This document shows, piece after piece, positions 9,268 through 19,943 of a stretch of DNA of 43,163 bases (position 1 is the stretch's first letter; each line of letters begins with the position of its first letter). This DNA comes from Nitrospinota bacterium (GTDB taxonomy: Bacteria; Nitrospinota; Nitrospinia; UBA9942). The notes beneath the pieces were generated by a model. The model was not told the DNA's origin. It made no database searches and saw only the letters and a program-made list of their open reading frames with translations. The translations under genes and the position numbers were made by a program. The stretch covers positions 1 through 43,163 of the forward strand of contig JACQBS010000158.1 of the NCBI GenBank assembly GCA_016194325.1. Reading direction: 5' to 3'.

Positions 9268-9384
9268 GGAAATTATAAAATCTTTAGCCACGAATGAACA
9301 CGAATTAACACTAATATTTTAAAAATCTTTTTTTTAATTCGTGAATATTCGTGTAAATTCGTGGCTAAAATCAGGTTTTTGTTC
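9268..9384 (+). repeat. Conserved-end hairpin element (E3), arms GCCACGAAT/ATTCGTGGC
   Basis: ggaaattataaaatcttta-gccacgaatgaacacgaatt...aattcgtgaatattcgtgtaaattcgtggc-taaaatcaggtttttgttc. Confidence 0.9.
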
Positions 9385-9390
9385 AGATAT

Positions 9391-9891
9391 ATGAATGATA
9401 TAAATAAAGATATTGAATCTGCTATAACAGACCCACAAACAGGACTCAACAATTTCGCATATTTTCTAAGGCGGCTAAAGATGGGGATTTCATGCTCCCG
9501 CCGCCACAAAATACCTATAGTTTCAATAGTCATAGAATTTGATATACATGCAGAGTCTAAGGGTGAGCTTTCAGGTGAAGAAAGGGGAACTGCCTTAAAG
9601 TTAATCGGAAATATTGTAAACAGCTCAATCAGGTGGGATTCAGACCTTGCAGGACGCATTGAAGAAAATAAAATAGGGATTGTCCTCATGCAGTGCAAGA
9701 AGGAAGAGGCTATGATAGTAGTTAATAGGATTCTTGATAACTTTAAGAAAAGTAATCCTCTGGCTAAAAAAGACGGCAGCAGGATAAATATAGCATTAAA
9801 AATGGGACATATATTTGCTGACCTTTCGCATGATTCCCTATCCCTTATGAAAGAGGCTGAAGAAAATATATGCATTAATGCAATAATATGA
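9391..9891 (+). CDS. Degenerate GGDEF-like domain protein
   Basis: DPQTGLNNFAYFLRRLKMGISCSRRHKIPIVSIVIEFD...AGRIEENKIGIVLMQCKKEEA; lacks a clear GGDEF. Start chosen at the ATG after the repeat element. Confidence 0.6.
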   Translation: MNDINKDIESAITDPQTGLNNFAYFLRRLKMGISCSRRHKIPIVSIVIEFDIHAESKGELSGEERGTALKLIGNIVNSSIRWDSDLAGRIEENKIGIVLMQCKKEEAMIVVNRILDNFKKSNPLAKKDGSRINIALKMGHIFADLSHDSLSLMKEAEENICINAII

Positions 9892-11357
9892 TATTCCTTT
9901 TAGACCCGTATAAACAAACCAACTTCAAGATGCGGCAGTGCCTCAAATCTATTGGATACGATGATAAAAGTATCATTGACTTTTCCGACCCCCAGATTGC
10001 CATTGAAAAAGCCCACCATGAGCTTGATTTAGGCAATCCTATTAAGATGATTATAGCAGACATATATTTTAAGGGGGACTATACCAGCCTTAAAATTTTA
10101 AAAGAGTTTGACCCCTATCCTGCCTTCTGGAAGACACCTTTTGTCCTCTATACAAATGAGACAGATAAGAGTGTTATAGAGCAGTATTCAAGATTTGCAA
10201 AGCATATCCCCCTGCTTTATATATTAAAGACCAATAACGATGCAACAATTACGAAGATACTGTCCAATCTATCAAAGACAATTGAAAAAAATATTATTTA
10301 CATTGATGCAGAGTTAAAGGTTAGAGATATTATTGAACATGGCGATGCTGAAATGATTCCCGGAGTAATTACAGATTTTGGCAAAATCAAATGGGAGAAA
10401 AAGGGTATTCAGGGGTATCGCCTGGATGCATTGGTAGGTGAGCTCTACTTTGAGTTCTGGAAGAAGGGAAATAAAAAGGTAAAGGAGATAGAGGGAAGAT
10501 TATCGTCTATGCCAAGGGAGACTTCTGCCTATGATAAAGTAAGGGCGGAGCTTACCGAAGAGGGCAAGAAAAATAATCCGTTTCTAAAGATGGCAGAAGA
10601 TACTTTAATTACTGCATATAATGATAATCCTGATTTCTGGAAGACGAACTATATCCTCTATGAGCTTTCTATTGAGAAGGGGGATTATAGAACTGCTAAG
10701 GGATACCTTATGCATTTGATTAAAATGTTCCCCGAAGAATTTAACTACTCTTATCAGCTTGGCCGCATATATGCAATGGAGAATGAGTATAACAAGGCAA
10801 TGGAGTATTTTGAAGACGCATCAAAAAAGGCACTGGGTGAAGGACTTGCAGGGATAAGTGAAGAGGATATTATTGATATTACAAATGAGTCAATGAAGAT
10901 GGCTCACAAGATACTTGTAAAATCTAATGCCTCAGACTTTACTGATTTAAAGAAGATAAAGGAAGATTCAGAGGAGCATTTTCTGCTTAATATTATAAAA
11001 AAGAATAATGCCCAGGTAAGGACAGCCTTATATCAATTAAGCAAGAAGCCTGTTGAGGATAAGGCATTGCATGGAGATTATCAAAATAAGATTGCCGTTA
11101 CATACAGGAGGAGTGGAGACCATGTTATGGCAATGAATACATATCAGGAGGCGATCAAGCTTGACCCTGAGAACCCGATTATAAGACTAAACTATGCTGC
11201 TTGTCTTGCCTTATTGAAGCTGTTTGACCAGGCAATGACAGAGACTTTAAAGGCAAAGGAATATAATAGAGATGATATTGATGAAAATGTAATAAAAAAG
11301 GTCATATCCCTCATTGAAGATAAAGATGTTGATGGGATTAAGAGGATACTGGTGTAA
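9888..11357 (+). CDS. Receiver-like domain plus TPR-repeat protein
   Basis: N-terminal receiver-like MIFLLDPYKQTNFKMRQCLKSIG...KMIIADIYFKGDYTSLKIL; C-terminal TPRs (AVTYRRSGDHVMAMNTYQEAIKLDPENPIIRLNYAACLALL); ATGA overlap with upstream gene. Confidence 0.7.
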   Translation: MIFLLDPYKQTNFKMRQCLKSIGYDDKSIIDFSDPQIAIEKAHHELDLGNPIKMIIADIYFKGDYTSLKILKEFDPYPAFWKTPFVLYTNETDKSVIEQYSRFAKHIPLLYILKTNNDATITKILSNLSKTIEKNIIYIDAELKVRDIIEHGDAEMIPGVITDFGKIKWEKKGIQGYRLDALVGELYFEFWKKGNKKVKEIEGRLSSMPRETSAYDKVRAELTEEGKKNNPFLKMAEDTLITAYNDNPDFWKTNYILYELSIEKGDYRTAKGYLMHLIKMFPEEFNYSYQLGRIYAMENEYNKAMEYFEDASKKALGEGLAGISEEDIIDITNESMKMAHKILVKSNASDFTDLKKIKEDSEEHFLLNIIKKNNAQVRTALYQLSKKPVEDKALHGDYQNKIAVTYRRSGDHVMAMNTYQEAIKLDPENPIIRLNYAACLALLKLFDQAMTETLKAKEYNRDDIDENVIKKVISLIEDKDVDGIKRILV

Positions 11358-11441
11358 AAATGAAAAATGCAAAGTGCAAAATGCAAAATTTTAGAAAAAA
11401 CCATTAATTTTGAATTTTGAATTTTCTCTGTGGAGGTTTGG

Positions 11442-12491
11442 GTGATAAAACAGGATGAAGTATTAAAGGCATTGAGTAAGGTTATGGACCCCGATTTGGG
11501 GAAGGATATTGTCTCCCTTAATTTTGTAAGGGATATTCAGATTGATGGCGGTAAGGTCAGCTTTAAGCTTGTCCTTACAACTCCTGCATGTCCCTTGAAG
11601 GCAAAGATAGAAGGGGATGCAAGGGCTGCGGTATCCTCTATAAAAGGGGTAAAAGAGATTGTAATTGAGACAGGTGCGGAAGTTCCATCTGCAAAGGTAC
11701 TCCCTGAAAAGGAGAGTATAAAAGGTGTAAAAAATACGATTGCTGTCGCAAGCGGCAAAGGCGGTGTGGGGAAATCCACAGTAGCCGTAAATCTTGCGGC
11801 TGCACTTGCGAACAGCGGGGCTAATGTGGGACTGCTTGACCTTGATATTTATGGACCGAGTATTCCCACGATGATGGGGATTAATGAGCCTATTCAGATG
11901 AATGCAGAGGGGAAGATGAAGCCGGTCGTAAATTATAATATAAAGATGATGTCTGTTGGGTTTGTTCTTGAAGAAGATGCCCCCCTGATATGGCGAGGTC
12001 CATTGGTAATGCAAATCGTAAAGCAGTTTTTAAAAGATGTAGAGTGGGGAGAACTGGATTATCTTATAATTGACCTCCCGCCGGGCACAGGTGATGCACA
12101 ATTGACCCTGGCACAGACAATTCCTCTCACAGGCTCGGTGGTTGTTACAACACCGCAGGATATCTCACTCATTGATGCGAGAAGGGCGATACAGATGTTT
12201 GAGAAGGTGAATGTGCCGATTCTTGGAATTGTTGAGAATATGAGTTATTTCTTATGCCCTCATTGCGGCGAAAAAACAGAGATATTCAGTTCAGGGGGAG
12301 GAGAGAAGACGAGCCAGAAGTATAATGTTCCTTTGATAGGGAAAATTCCGATTGATACTGAAATAAGGGTAGGGGGAGATGCAGGTAAGCCTATTATTAT
12401 CTCAAATCCGAAATCGCCTCAGAGTGCTGAATTTATAAACATTGGTTGTGCAGTGGCATCAATGATAAGCATACTGGATATGAAAGAATAA
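11442..12491 (+). CDS. mrp: Mrp/NBP35 family Fe-S carrier ATPase with N-terminal MIP18-like domain
   Basis: VASGKGGVGKSTVAVNLAAAL, LDLDIYGPSIPTMMG, DLPPGTGDAQLTLAQ, VENMSYFLCPHCG; GTG start with GGAGG SD (11432-11436). Confidence 0.93.
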   Translation: MIKQDEVLKALSKVMDPDLGKDIVSLNFVRDIQIDGGKVSFKLVLTTPACPLKAKIEGDARAAVSSIKGVKEIVIETGAEVPSAKVLPEKESIKGVKNTIAVASGKGGVGKSTVAVNLAAALANSGANVGLLDLDIYGPSIPTMMGINEPIQMNAEGKMKPVVNYNIKMMSVGFVLEEDAPLIWRGPLVMQIVKQFLKDVEWGELDYLIIDLPPGTGDAQLTLAQTIPLTGSVVVTTPQDISLIDARRAIQMFEKVNVPILGIVENMSYFLCPHCGEKTEIFSSGGGEKTSQKYNVPLIGKIPIDTEIRVGGDAGKPIIISNPKSPQSAEFINIGCAVASMISILDMKE

Positions 12492-12576
12492 AGACTTGAT
12501 TTTAGACAGGATATAAAGGATAAAAAAAGCATTCAAAAATTAATCCTGTTAATCCTGTCAAGTTTTTATAATTTCT
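12485..12576 (-). repeat. Conserved-end hairpin element (E4), arms GACAGGAT/ATCCTGTC
   Basis: gaataaagacttgatttta-gacaggatataaaggat...ttaatcctgttaatcctgtc-aagtttttataatttc. Confidence 0.85.
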
Positions 12577-12613
12577 TTATCAGAATAATGTATAATGATG
12601 TAGAGGTTTAAAC

Positions 12614-12991
12614 ATGAAAGAATCATTGAGATACTTAAATAATGCAAAGGAGATACTTAAATCTGTTTCTATAGAGAATAATATTTACACAGATATTAAG
12701 CCTGTAAGAGAGGCTTTTTCTACTGCCTATCTTGCTATATTAGAGGCGATAAATGAGTATCTCGTAACGAGAAAGGGTTTTACTAAGAAGGAACTTCCAA
12801 AATCAGTAGATGCATATAGAGAGGCATTACGGAAGCATATAGCTATTCATAATGGAAAGCTGATGAGGGAGTTTGAAAATCTCTACGATGCCTTGCATAT
12901 AGCAGGATACTATAGAGGGTTAATCTATGATGCCCGTGCAGTTAAAGACTATCTAAAGGCTGCAAAAGAATTTATTTATAAGATTCATTGA
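12614..12991 (+). CDS. DUF5618 / HEPN-like small helical protein
   Basis: MKESLRYLNNAKEILKSVSIENNIYTDIKPVREAFSTAYLAILEAINEYL...YYRGLIYDARAVKDYLKAAKEFI. Confidence 0.6.
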   Translation: MKESLRYLNNAKEILKSVSIENNIYTDIKPVREAFSTAYLAILEAINEYLVTRKGFTKKELPKSVDAYREALRKHIAIHNGKLMREFENLYDALHIAGYYRGLIYDARAVKDYLKAAKEFIYKIH

Positions 12992-13078
12992 TTATTCCCT
13001 CTCCCTTTATGGAAGAGGGGTGGAGCCTGCCCCCGAAGTATTTATCGGGGGGTGAGGGGTAAATAATATGGCATCCAC
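12978..13078 (+). repeat. 101-bp direct repeat, copy 1 (flanks the TA module)
   Basis: ataagattcattgattattccctctccc...cctgcccccgaagtatttatcggggggtgaggggtaaataatatggcatccac. Confidence 0.95.
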
Positions 13079-13131
13079 ATTTCTTAATGTTATGCTTTTT
13101 AGCAACAAACAATAAATTTTAATAAGGAGTA

Positions 13132-13374
13132 ATGTCAGTTATGAAGCAAATGGAAAAATTAATCTTAAAAGAAACAAAAGGGCTTCCTCCTAATGCAATA
13201 AACGAAGTATTGGATTTCATACAATTTATTAAGAAAAAGAAAGTAAAGAAAAGACGAGAAGATATATTCAAAGATAGTTTAAGTTTAGAATTAAGCTTAC
13301 TGGATAAAAGAGAATTGTCCCACTTAGAAGAAGAATTTAAAGATTACAAAGAACTATATCCACATGAAAAATAG
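13132..13374 (+). CDS. DUF2281-like antitoxin of a PIN-domain TA module
   Basis: MKQMEKLILKETKGLPPNAINEVLDFIQFIKKKK; overlaps the PIN gene by 11 nt. Confidence 0.7.
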   Translation: MSVMKQMEKLILKETKGLPPNAINEVLDFIQFIKKKKVKKRREDIFKDSLSLELSLLDKRELSHLEEEFKDYKELYPHEK

Positions 13375-13756
13375 TTTTGTAACAGATACAATGGCTTTAA
13401 TTTTAAGACTTGAAAAAAGGAAATTAAACCGGAAGGTAAAAGCTATTTTTGAAAGTGCTGAGAATGAAGATGGAGAAATAATTATTCCAGCAATGGTTTT
13501 AGCAGAAGTCGGGTATTTGGCAGAAAGGAGGAAAATTGAGGCGAGCTTAAATGAAGTTAAAAAATATTGTGCAAAATATGAATCGGTTGTTATCGAACCG
13601 ATAACTGAAGAGGTAATTGAAAAGGCTTTTGAGATTGACGATATTCCAGAACTACATGACAGGATTATTGCAGGAACCGCATTGAAGAAAGGATTTACAC
13701 TCATCACTAATGACCCAATCATTTCATCTTCAAGATTTGTAGAAGTTATTTGGTAA
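13364..13756 (+). CDS. PIN-domain (VapC-like) toxin
   Basis: SFVTDTMALILRLEKRK...PAMVLAEVGYLAERRK...IPELHDRIIAGTALKKGFTLITNDPII. Confidence 0.85.
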   Translation: MKNSFVTDTMALILRLEKRKLNRKVKAIFESAENEDGEIIIPAMVLAEVGYLAERRKIEASLNEVKKYCAKYESVVIEPITEEVIEKAFEIDDIPELHDRIIAGTALKKGFTLITNDPIISSSRFVEVIW

Positions 13757-13852
13757 TATAGAAGAAAAGGGGTCAAGAAAAAGGGTCTTGAATTATAAGA
13801 ATTTGTTATTCTTTTAAGTCGCATTAAGCGGGTTGAATATTAAGTAAATATG

Positions 13853-13942
13853 ATAAGATTCATTGATTATTCCCTCTCCCCTTGCGGGAGAGGGGCGGAG
13901 CCTGCCCCCGAAGTATTTATCGGGGGGTGAGGGGTAAATAAT

Positions 13943-13953
<11 letters not shown>
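13853..13953 (+). repeat. 101-bp direct repeat, copy 2
   Basis: Same length and near-identical to 12978-13078 with a few mismatches in the ccctctcccc/gagaggggcgg part. Confidence 0.95.
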
Positions 13954-14878
<925 letters not shown>

Positions 14879-14970
14879 ACAGATGAACAAAAAGCAGGTA
14901 ATTGAAGATTGAAGATTTGTAAGAGTTTCTACTTTACTTTTTTGTCTTAATAGTAATAGTATATAAATAA

Positions 14971-15534
14971 GTGAAAATTAAGGATATGCCAATTGTCTTA
15001 AAAAAAGATGCAAAATATACATATAGCGATTATCTGACATGGCCCAATGATGAGCAATGGGAGATAATAGATGGAAGGGCTTATAATATGAGTCCTGCCC
15101 CAAAGATAAGGCATCAAAATGTTGTAAGCAATTTTCATATTGCCCTGAAGACTTTTCCTGATAATAATTGCTATACTGGCATTGCACCAACAGATGTGGT
15201 ATTTGATGATTACAATGTTGTCCAGCCCGATGTGTTTATTGTGTGCGATAAAAGTAAAATTCTTGAAACCCATATTCGTGGTGCACCCGAATTGATAATT
15301 GAGGTAACATCTCCCGCTAATGAGGTAAAGGATAGAAGAGAAAAAAAATCCCTTTATGAGAGATTTGGAGTTATTGAATATGTAATAGTGTTCGTAGAAG
15401 AGGAGTATTTAGAGCGATATATTTTAAAGGATAATAAATATACCGGACCTGAGATTTATAACCGTGATGAAACCCTAAAATTGGTAACTTTGCCGATAGA
15501 AATCAACATCATGGCAATTTTTAAGGGAGTATAA
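14971..15534 (+). CDS. Uma2 family (DUF820) PD-(D/E)XK nuclease-like protein
   Basis: WEIIDGRAYNMSPAPKIRHQNVVSNF...VVQPDVFIVCDKSK...APELIIEVTSPANEVKDRREKKSLYERFGVIEYVIV. Confidence 0.9.
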   Translation: MKIKDMPIVLKKDAKYTYSDYLTWPNDEQWEIIDGRAYNMSPAPKIRHQNVVSNFHIALKTFPDNNCYTGIAPTDVVFDDYNVVQPDVFIVCDKSKILETHIRGAPELIIEVTSPANEVKDRREKKSLYERFGVIEYVIVFVEEEYLERYILKDNKYTGPEIYNRDETLKLVTLPIEINIMAIFKGV

Positions 15535-15536
15535 GT

Positions 15537-15644
<108 letters not shown>

Positions 15645-15684
15645 ATTCTTAGTAGTAAGTTTTTTAAAAGGGGTAGGCTATTAT

Positions 15685-16845
15685 ATGGTCTGCCCCGTCC
15701 CTTCACCCTTTCAATTCCTTTCAAAAATAATTATAACCATAGTTCTTTTACTCCTCTCTTGTTCTGTGGAAGCCGGGCAAATACCTATGTCAGAGGAGAA
15801 GATAGAGGTAGAGTTCAAGCCAAAATTAACCGGCTATGTCGAGGGTTGGTACAGGAGTGATGAGAGCGACCTTTCTACACAGACAAGTGCATCAAAAAAG
15901 GTAAATAATGAGTTCAGGGTAAGGAGGGCAAGGATAGATGTCAGGGGGAATGTGACTGAAGAGATAGGTTACAGGATTCAGGGGAGTTTTGATGGCCCCG
16001 CTCCTGCCAGCGGGTCTGCATCTGTCAGATTGTGGGACGCTTATATGACCTATAAAGCACATTCACTGATTAATATTACAATGGGTCAGTTCAAATACCC
16101 CTTTACATTAGAAGGTCTTGAGGGGATACCTGATATAATCCCTGTTCTTAGAGCCGATTCCATAACTGACATAGCAGGAAAGCTGGGGACTCAGGGTGGT
16201 AGTTATAGGGACATAGGCATCATGGTTAATGGTGGTTATAAGGATGCACTTGGACTTACCTATGGCGTGGCTATAATAAATGGAAAAGGGATTAATACAG
16301 GTGATAATAACAGAGGCAAGGATATTGTAGGCAGGGTTACCCTCTCCCCTCTCGATGGTTTGACTCTCGGAGGCTCATATTATAGAGGAAAGGGTCAGGA
16401 TGAGACAGAGACCCTTGAGGTGAATGAAAGCGCCTATGATTTAGAGGCAGAATTCAGGTTGAAGGAGCTCGGTTTCAGTATGAGGGGCGAGTATATCACA
16501 GCAGAATGGGAAAATTGGGATGCGGCACAGGGGAAGGCTGTATCAGGGAAGAGGCAGAAGCCCAATGGCTGGTATATTCAGATGGCATATAGGCTGCCGC
16601 CTCTGACAGATTTACAGTTACTGGCAAGGTATGAAGATTATGAGAAAGACGGGAATACCCCTGACAGCCATTTAAAGACAACAACAGTGGGTGTGACATA
16701 TTATTTTAAGGGGAAGACAAGGGTTACAGCGAATTACCTTATCAGGGATGCCCAGGACAGCTCGATTGTTACAGCACAGGAGACAGACGCGGCAGGTCAT
16801 AGGATAGACAATCTATTCCTGATTCAGATGATAGTGGTGTTTTAA
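15685..16845 (+). CDS. Phosphate-selective porin O/P-like outer-membrane porin
   Basis: Signal peptide FLSKIIITIVLLLLSCSVEA; beta-barrel RRARIDVRGNVTEEIGYRIQGSFDG...SVRLWDAYMTYKAHSLINITMGQFKYPFTLEGL; C-terminal aromatic strand. Confidence 0.85.
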   Translation: MVCPVPSPFQFLSKIIITIVLLLLSCSVEAGQIPMSEEKIEVEFKPKLTGYVEGWYRSDESDLSTQTSASKKVNNEFRVRRARIDVRGNVTEEIGYRIQGSFDGPAPASGSASVRLWDAYMTYKAHSLINITMGQFKYPFTLEGLEGIPDIIPVLRADSITDIAGKLGTQGGSYRDIGIMVNGGYKDALGLTYGVAIINGKGINTGDNNRGKDIVGRVTLSPLDGLTLGGSYYRGKGQDETETLEVNESAYDLEAEFRLKELGFSMRGEYITAEWENWDAAQGKAVSGKRQKPNGWYIQMAYRLPPLTDLQLLARYEDYEKDGNTPDSHLKTTTVGVTYYFKGKTRVTANYLIRDAQDSSIVTAQETDAAGHRIDNLFLIQMIVVF

Positions 16846-16846
16846 A

Positions 16847-17860
16847 ATGAATAGAAAAATATTCATATCGGTTGTGGTTATCTGTATAATTGCCGGTCTT
16901 ATCTGGTTTAGCCAAAAACAGGCTCAGGTTAAACGACCTGAGGAATTTAAAGGTATTACAGATAAACTAACGATTGGTTTTTATCCAGCCAATTCAAATG
17001 CCCTCCTTTTTATTGCAGAGAGGCAAGGTTTCTTTTCCCATGAGGGGCTGGGTGTGACACTGAGGGCGTATCCAACAGGTAAGCAGGCATTAAAAGGCAT
17101 GTACGATGGGGAGGTTTCCTTATCCACAGTTGGTGATATGGCAATTGTCTTTAACAGCTTTGAGAAACAGGATTTTAGTATATTTGCCACAGTTGGCAGC
17201 TCAGAAAACGAGTTTAAGATTGTTGCCAATAAAGAAAAGGTGAAGGGTCCGGAGGATTTTAAGGGTAAACATATAGCAACTGTGAAGGGCACACAGATGA
17301 ATTTCTTTATGCACCTTTTTTTACGAAAACATGGTTTATCTGATAATGAATCTCAGATTTCTTTCATGCCTGCAGAGGAGTTACCTCAAGCCCTGGTAAC
17401 CGGTCAGATAGATGCTGCCTCTACGAGGGAGCCGATTATTAGCCAGGCAAAGAGGCTATTAGGAGATAATGCATTGGTCTTTGAAGAACCCGGGTTCTTT
17501 ACGGCAACAGCTAACCTGACTGCCCTTAATAATTTTATTAAGGATAAACCCGGCGTAATTAAAAGAATCTTGAAGGGATTGATAGAGGCAGAGGGGTTCA
17601 TAAGAAGTCATCCAGACCAGGCGATTAAGATTGTGGCTGACAAAATGAAGGTGAGCGAATCTGAAGCAGCCCGTTTTTGGCAAGAACATAACTTAAGGGT
17701 TTCACTATCACAATCCCTTATACTTGTCCTTGAAGATGAGGCAAGATGGATAATAGGGAGCAGGCTTACTGATAAAAAGGTGATTCCAAACTATCTAAAT
17801 TTTATCTATCTTGACGGGCTGGATGCGGTGAAGCCTGATGCGGTTACGATAATACGGTAG
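16847..17860 (+). CDS. NMT1/SsuA-like ABC-transporter substrate-binding protein
   Basis: TIGFYPANSNALLFIAERQGFFSHEGLGVTLRAYPTGKQALKGM...DAASTREPIISQAK. Confidence 0.85.
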   Translation: MNRKIFISVVVICIIAGLIWFSQKQAQVKRPEEFKGITDKLTIGFYPANSNALLFIAERQGFFSHEGLGVTLRAYPTGKQALKGMYDGEVSLSTVGDMAIVFNSFEKQDFSIFATVGSSENEFKIVANKEKVKGPEDFKGKHIATVKGTQMNFFMHLFLRKHGLSDNESQISFMPAEELPQALVTGQIDAASTREPIISQAKRLLGDNALVFEEPGFFTATANLTALNNFIKDKPGVIKRILKGLIEAEGFIRSHPDQAIKIVADKMKVSESEAARFWQEHNLRVSLSQSLILVLEDEARWIIGSRLTDKKVIPNYLNFIYLDGLDAVKPDAVTIIR

Positions 17861-17874
17861 CCGCAACCCTGAAA

Positions 17875-17972
17875 GAACAAAGACCTGATTTTAGACAGGA
17901 TATACAGGATATACAGCCCCTGAATGCAGCTATCAGGGGCTGTTCATCCTGTCTGAATATTTTTATAATTTA
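17875..17972 (-). repeat. Conserved-end hairpin element (E5) with an additional internal perfect hairpin
   Basis: gaacaaagacctgatttta-gacaggatatacaggat-atacagcccctga...tcaggggctg-ttcatcctgtc-tgaatatttttataattt. Confidence 0.88.
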
Positions 17973-17980
17973 ATTTAATG

Positions 17981-18049
17981 TAGGGCAGGGCTTTAGCCCT
18001 GCAAATAACCCCCGACAGAAACAATCGGGGGCTGAAGGCTTGCCCTACG
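17981..18049. repeat. Nested palindrome (three-way-junction-like): outer stem gtagggca/tgccctac with two inner hairpins
   Basis: gtagggcagggctttagccctgcaaataacccccgacagaaacaatcgggggctgaaggcttgccctac. Confidence 0.85.
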
Positions 18050-18066
18050 GAAAAAATGATGATGAT

Positions 18067-19887
18067 ATGAAGGTTAAGACTAAATTATATATCAGTGTAA
18101 TAGCCTCTATTGGTATGGCGATTTTAACAGGGGTAGTTTTATTTATATCAATGCAGCAAACGGATGAGGCAGAGGAGGAAAATAGAATAGCCGTTGCGAT
18201 AGCAAAGGGGGTAAGTGAGCTCCGCTCTATAACCTTTGACTATTTCCTGCAGCATGGAGAGCGGAGTAGAATACAGTGGCAATCAAAATACGATTCTATA
18301 ACACGGTTAATAACAGAAAAGGAATTTAAGACCCCTGAAGCGCAGATTATTCTACAGAATATGGATAGGAATCTTAAAGGTATCAAACCCCTCTTTTTTG
18401 AATTTATTGAAATCTACGAAAAGGGGGGAGGGGTTATAGAGCTGAGGGAGAGATTATCTTCTCAGATTATATTGAGGACACAGGCAATGCTCTCAGATGC
18501 CTATCGCTTAAGTGAGGCAGTTCGTAAAGAGATGATAGCTACCCAACGCGTGGGAAATATATTGGTTATATTCACTATAGGAATCTTCGTTGTAATTACA
18601 ATAGCGACTTTATATGTCTTTAACAGGAGTATTGCGAAGCCTCTCATAAGGCTTCATGAAGGGACTGAGATTATAGGAAGGGGTAATCTTGATTATAAAG
18701 TTTGGACAGGCACAAAGGATGAGATAGGTCAGTTTTCAAGTGTATTTGACAGGATGGTAGAGAATTTAAAGGCTGTTATGGCATCCCGTGATGAATTGAA
18801 CAGGGAGATTGAAGAGCGTAAACAGGCAGAGGAGCGGTATAGAACCGTTATCCAGATTGCAATGGATGGCTTCTGGCTTGTGGATAATCATGGACATATA
18901 ATTGATGTAAATGATGCAGCATGCAGTATGATAGGTTATACCCGTGATGAGTTATTGAATATGAGTATCCCGGATATTGAGGCAAAAGAGAGTCTTGAAG
19001 ATACTGCACGACACATCAGGAAGGTAATGGAGGCTGGCTCTGACCGATTTGAAACCCGCCACAGATGTAAGGATGGAAGGATTATTGACATTGAGTCCAG
19101 CACGATTTATAGAGATATTAATGGTGGGCAGTTCATTGCATTTCTCCGGGACATAACAGACCGTAAGCTTGCCATGGAAAAGATAATACGCTATTCAGAA
19201 GACCTGAGCCGTTCCAATGAGGAATTACAGCAGTTTGCCTATATTGCCTCCCACGATTTGCAGGAGCCTTTGCGTATGGTGGCAAGCTATGTAAAGTTAA
19301 TAGAACGGCGATACAAGGGCAGGCTGGATAAAGATGCAGACGAATTTATTGAATTTGCAGTGGATGGGGCAAACCGCATGAAGGAGATGATTGAGGGATT
19401 ATTGGAGTATTCCCGTGTGAAGACTTACGGCAAACCCCTTGTTCCGACAGATTGCGAGGGCATACTATCCGATGCCCTTAACAACCTCCAGATGACAATT
19501 AAGGAGAACAATGCTGTAGTTACTCATGACCCTTTGCCCGATGTTTTAGCCGATGATGTGCAGATTGGCAGGGTATTTCAAAATCTGATAAGCAATGCAA
19601 TCAAATTCCGAAAGAAGGAAGAACCGCCGCGCATACATATATCGGCACAACAGGAGGGGAGAGAATGGGTCTTTTCTTTCAGGGACAACGGCATTGGCAT
19701 TAAACCGCAGTATAAGGATGGACTCTTTACCATGTTTAAACGGGTATATAGCAGAAAGGAGTATCCAGGGACAGGCATCGGGCTGGCAGTATGCAGGAGG
19801 ATTGTGGAACGGCACGGCGGGAGGATATGGGTGGAGTCAGAATACGGAAGCGGCTCTGCCTTTTATTTTACAACAAAAGAAGTGTAA
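18067..19887 (+). CDS. Sensor histidine kinase (TM-HAMP-PAS-HisKA-HATPase; phytochrome-type kinase core)
   Basis: FAYIASHDLQEPLRMVASYVKLIERRY (H-box), NLISNAIKFRK (N), FRDNGIGI, FTMFKRVYSRKEYPGTGIGLAVCRRIVERHGG. Confidence 0.93.
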   Translation: MKVKTKLYISVIASIGMAILTGVVLFISMQQTDEAEEENRIAVAIAKGVSELRSITFDYFLQHGERSRIQWQSKYDSITRLITEKEFKTPEAQIILQNMDRNLKGIKPLFFEFIEIYEKGGGVIELRERLSSQIILRTQAMLSDAYRLSEAVRKEMIATQRVGNILVIFTIGIFVVITIATLYVFNRSIAKPLIRLHEGTEIIGRGNLDYKVWTGTKDEIGQFSSVFDRMVENLKAVMASRDELNREIEERKQAEERYRTVIQIAMDGFWLVDNHGHIIDVNDAACSMIGYTRDELLNMSIPDIEAKESLEDTARHIRKVMEAGSDRFETRHRCKDGRIIDIESSTIYRDINGGQFIAFLRDITDRKLAMEKIIRYSEDLSRSNEELQQFAYIASHDLQEPLRMVASYVKLIERRYKGRLDKDADEFIEFAVDGANRMKEMIEGLLEYSRVKTYGKPLVPTDCEGILSDALNNLQMTIKENNAVVTHDPLPDVLADDVQIGRVFQNLISNAIKFRKKEEPPRIHISAQQEGREWVFSFRDNGIGIKPQYKDGLFTMFKRVYSRKEYPGTGIGLAVCRRIVERHGGRIWVESEYGSGSAFYFTTKEV

Positions 19888-19895
19888 GTGTAAGG

Positions 19896-19923
19896 TTTTC
19901 ACTTTCACTTTCACTTTCACTTT
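19896..19923. repeat. Hexanucleotide tandem repeat (TTTCAC)n between the kinase and response-regulator genes
   Basis: ttttcactttcactttcactttcacttt. Confidence 0.9.
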
Positions 19924-19943
19924 ATCAAGGGGGGTGAAAGATT

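Noticed and set aside
11463-12014. 183-aa minus-strand ORF within mrp
   Set aside because: Antisense to a strongly conserved Mrp ATPase; shadow ORF
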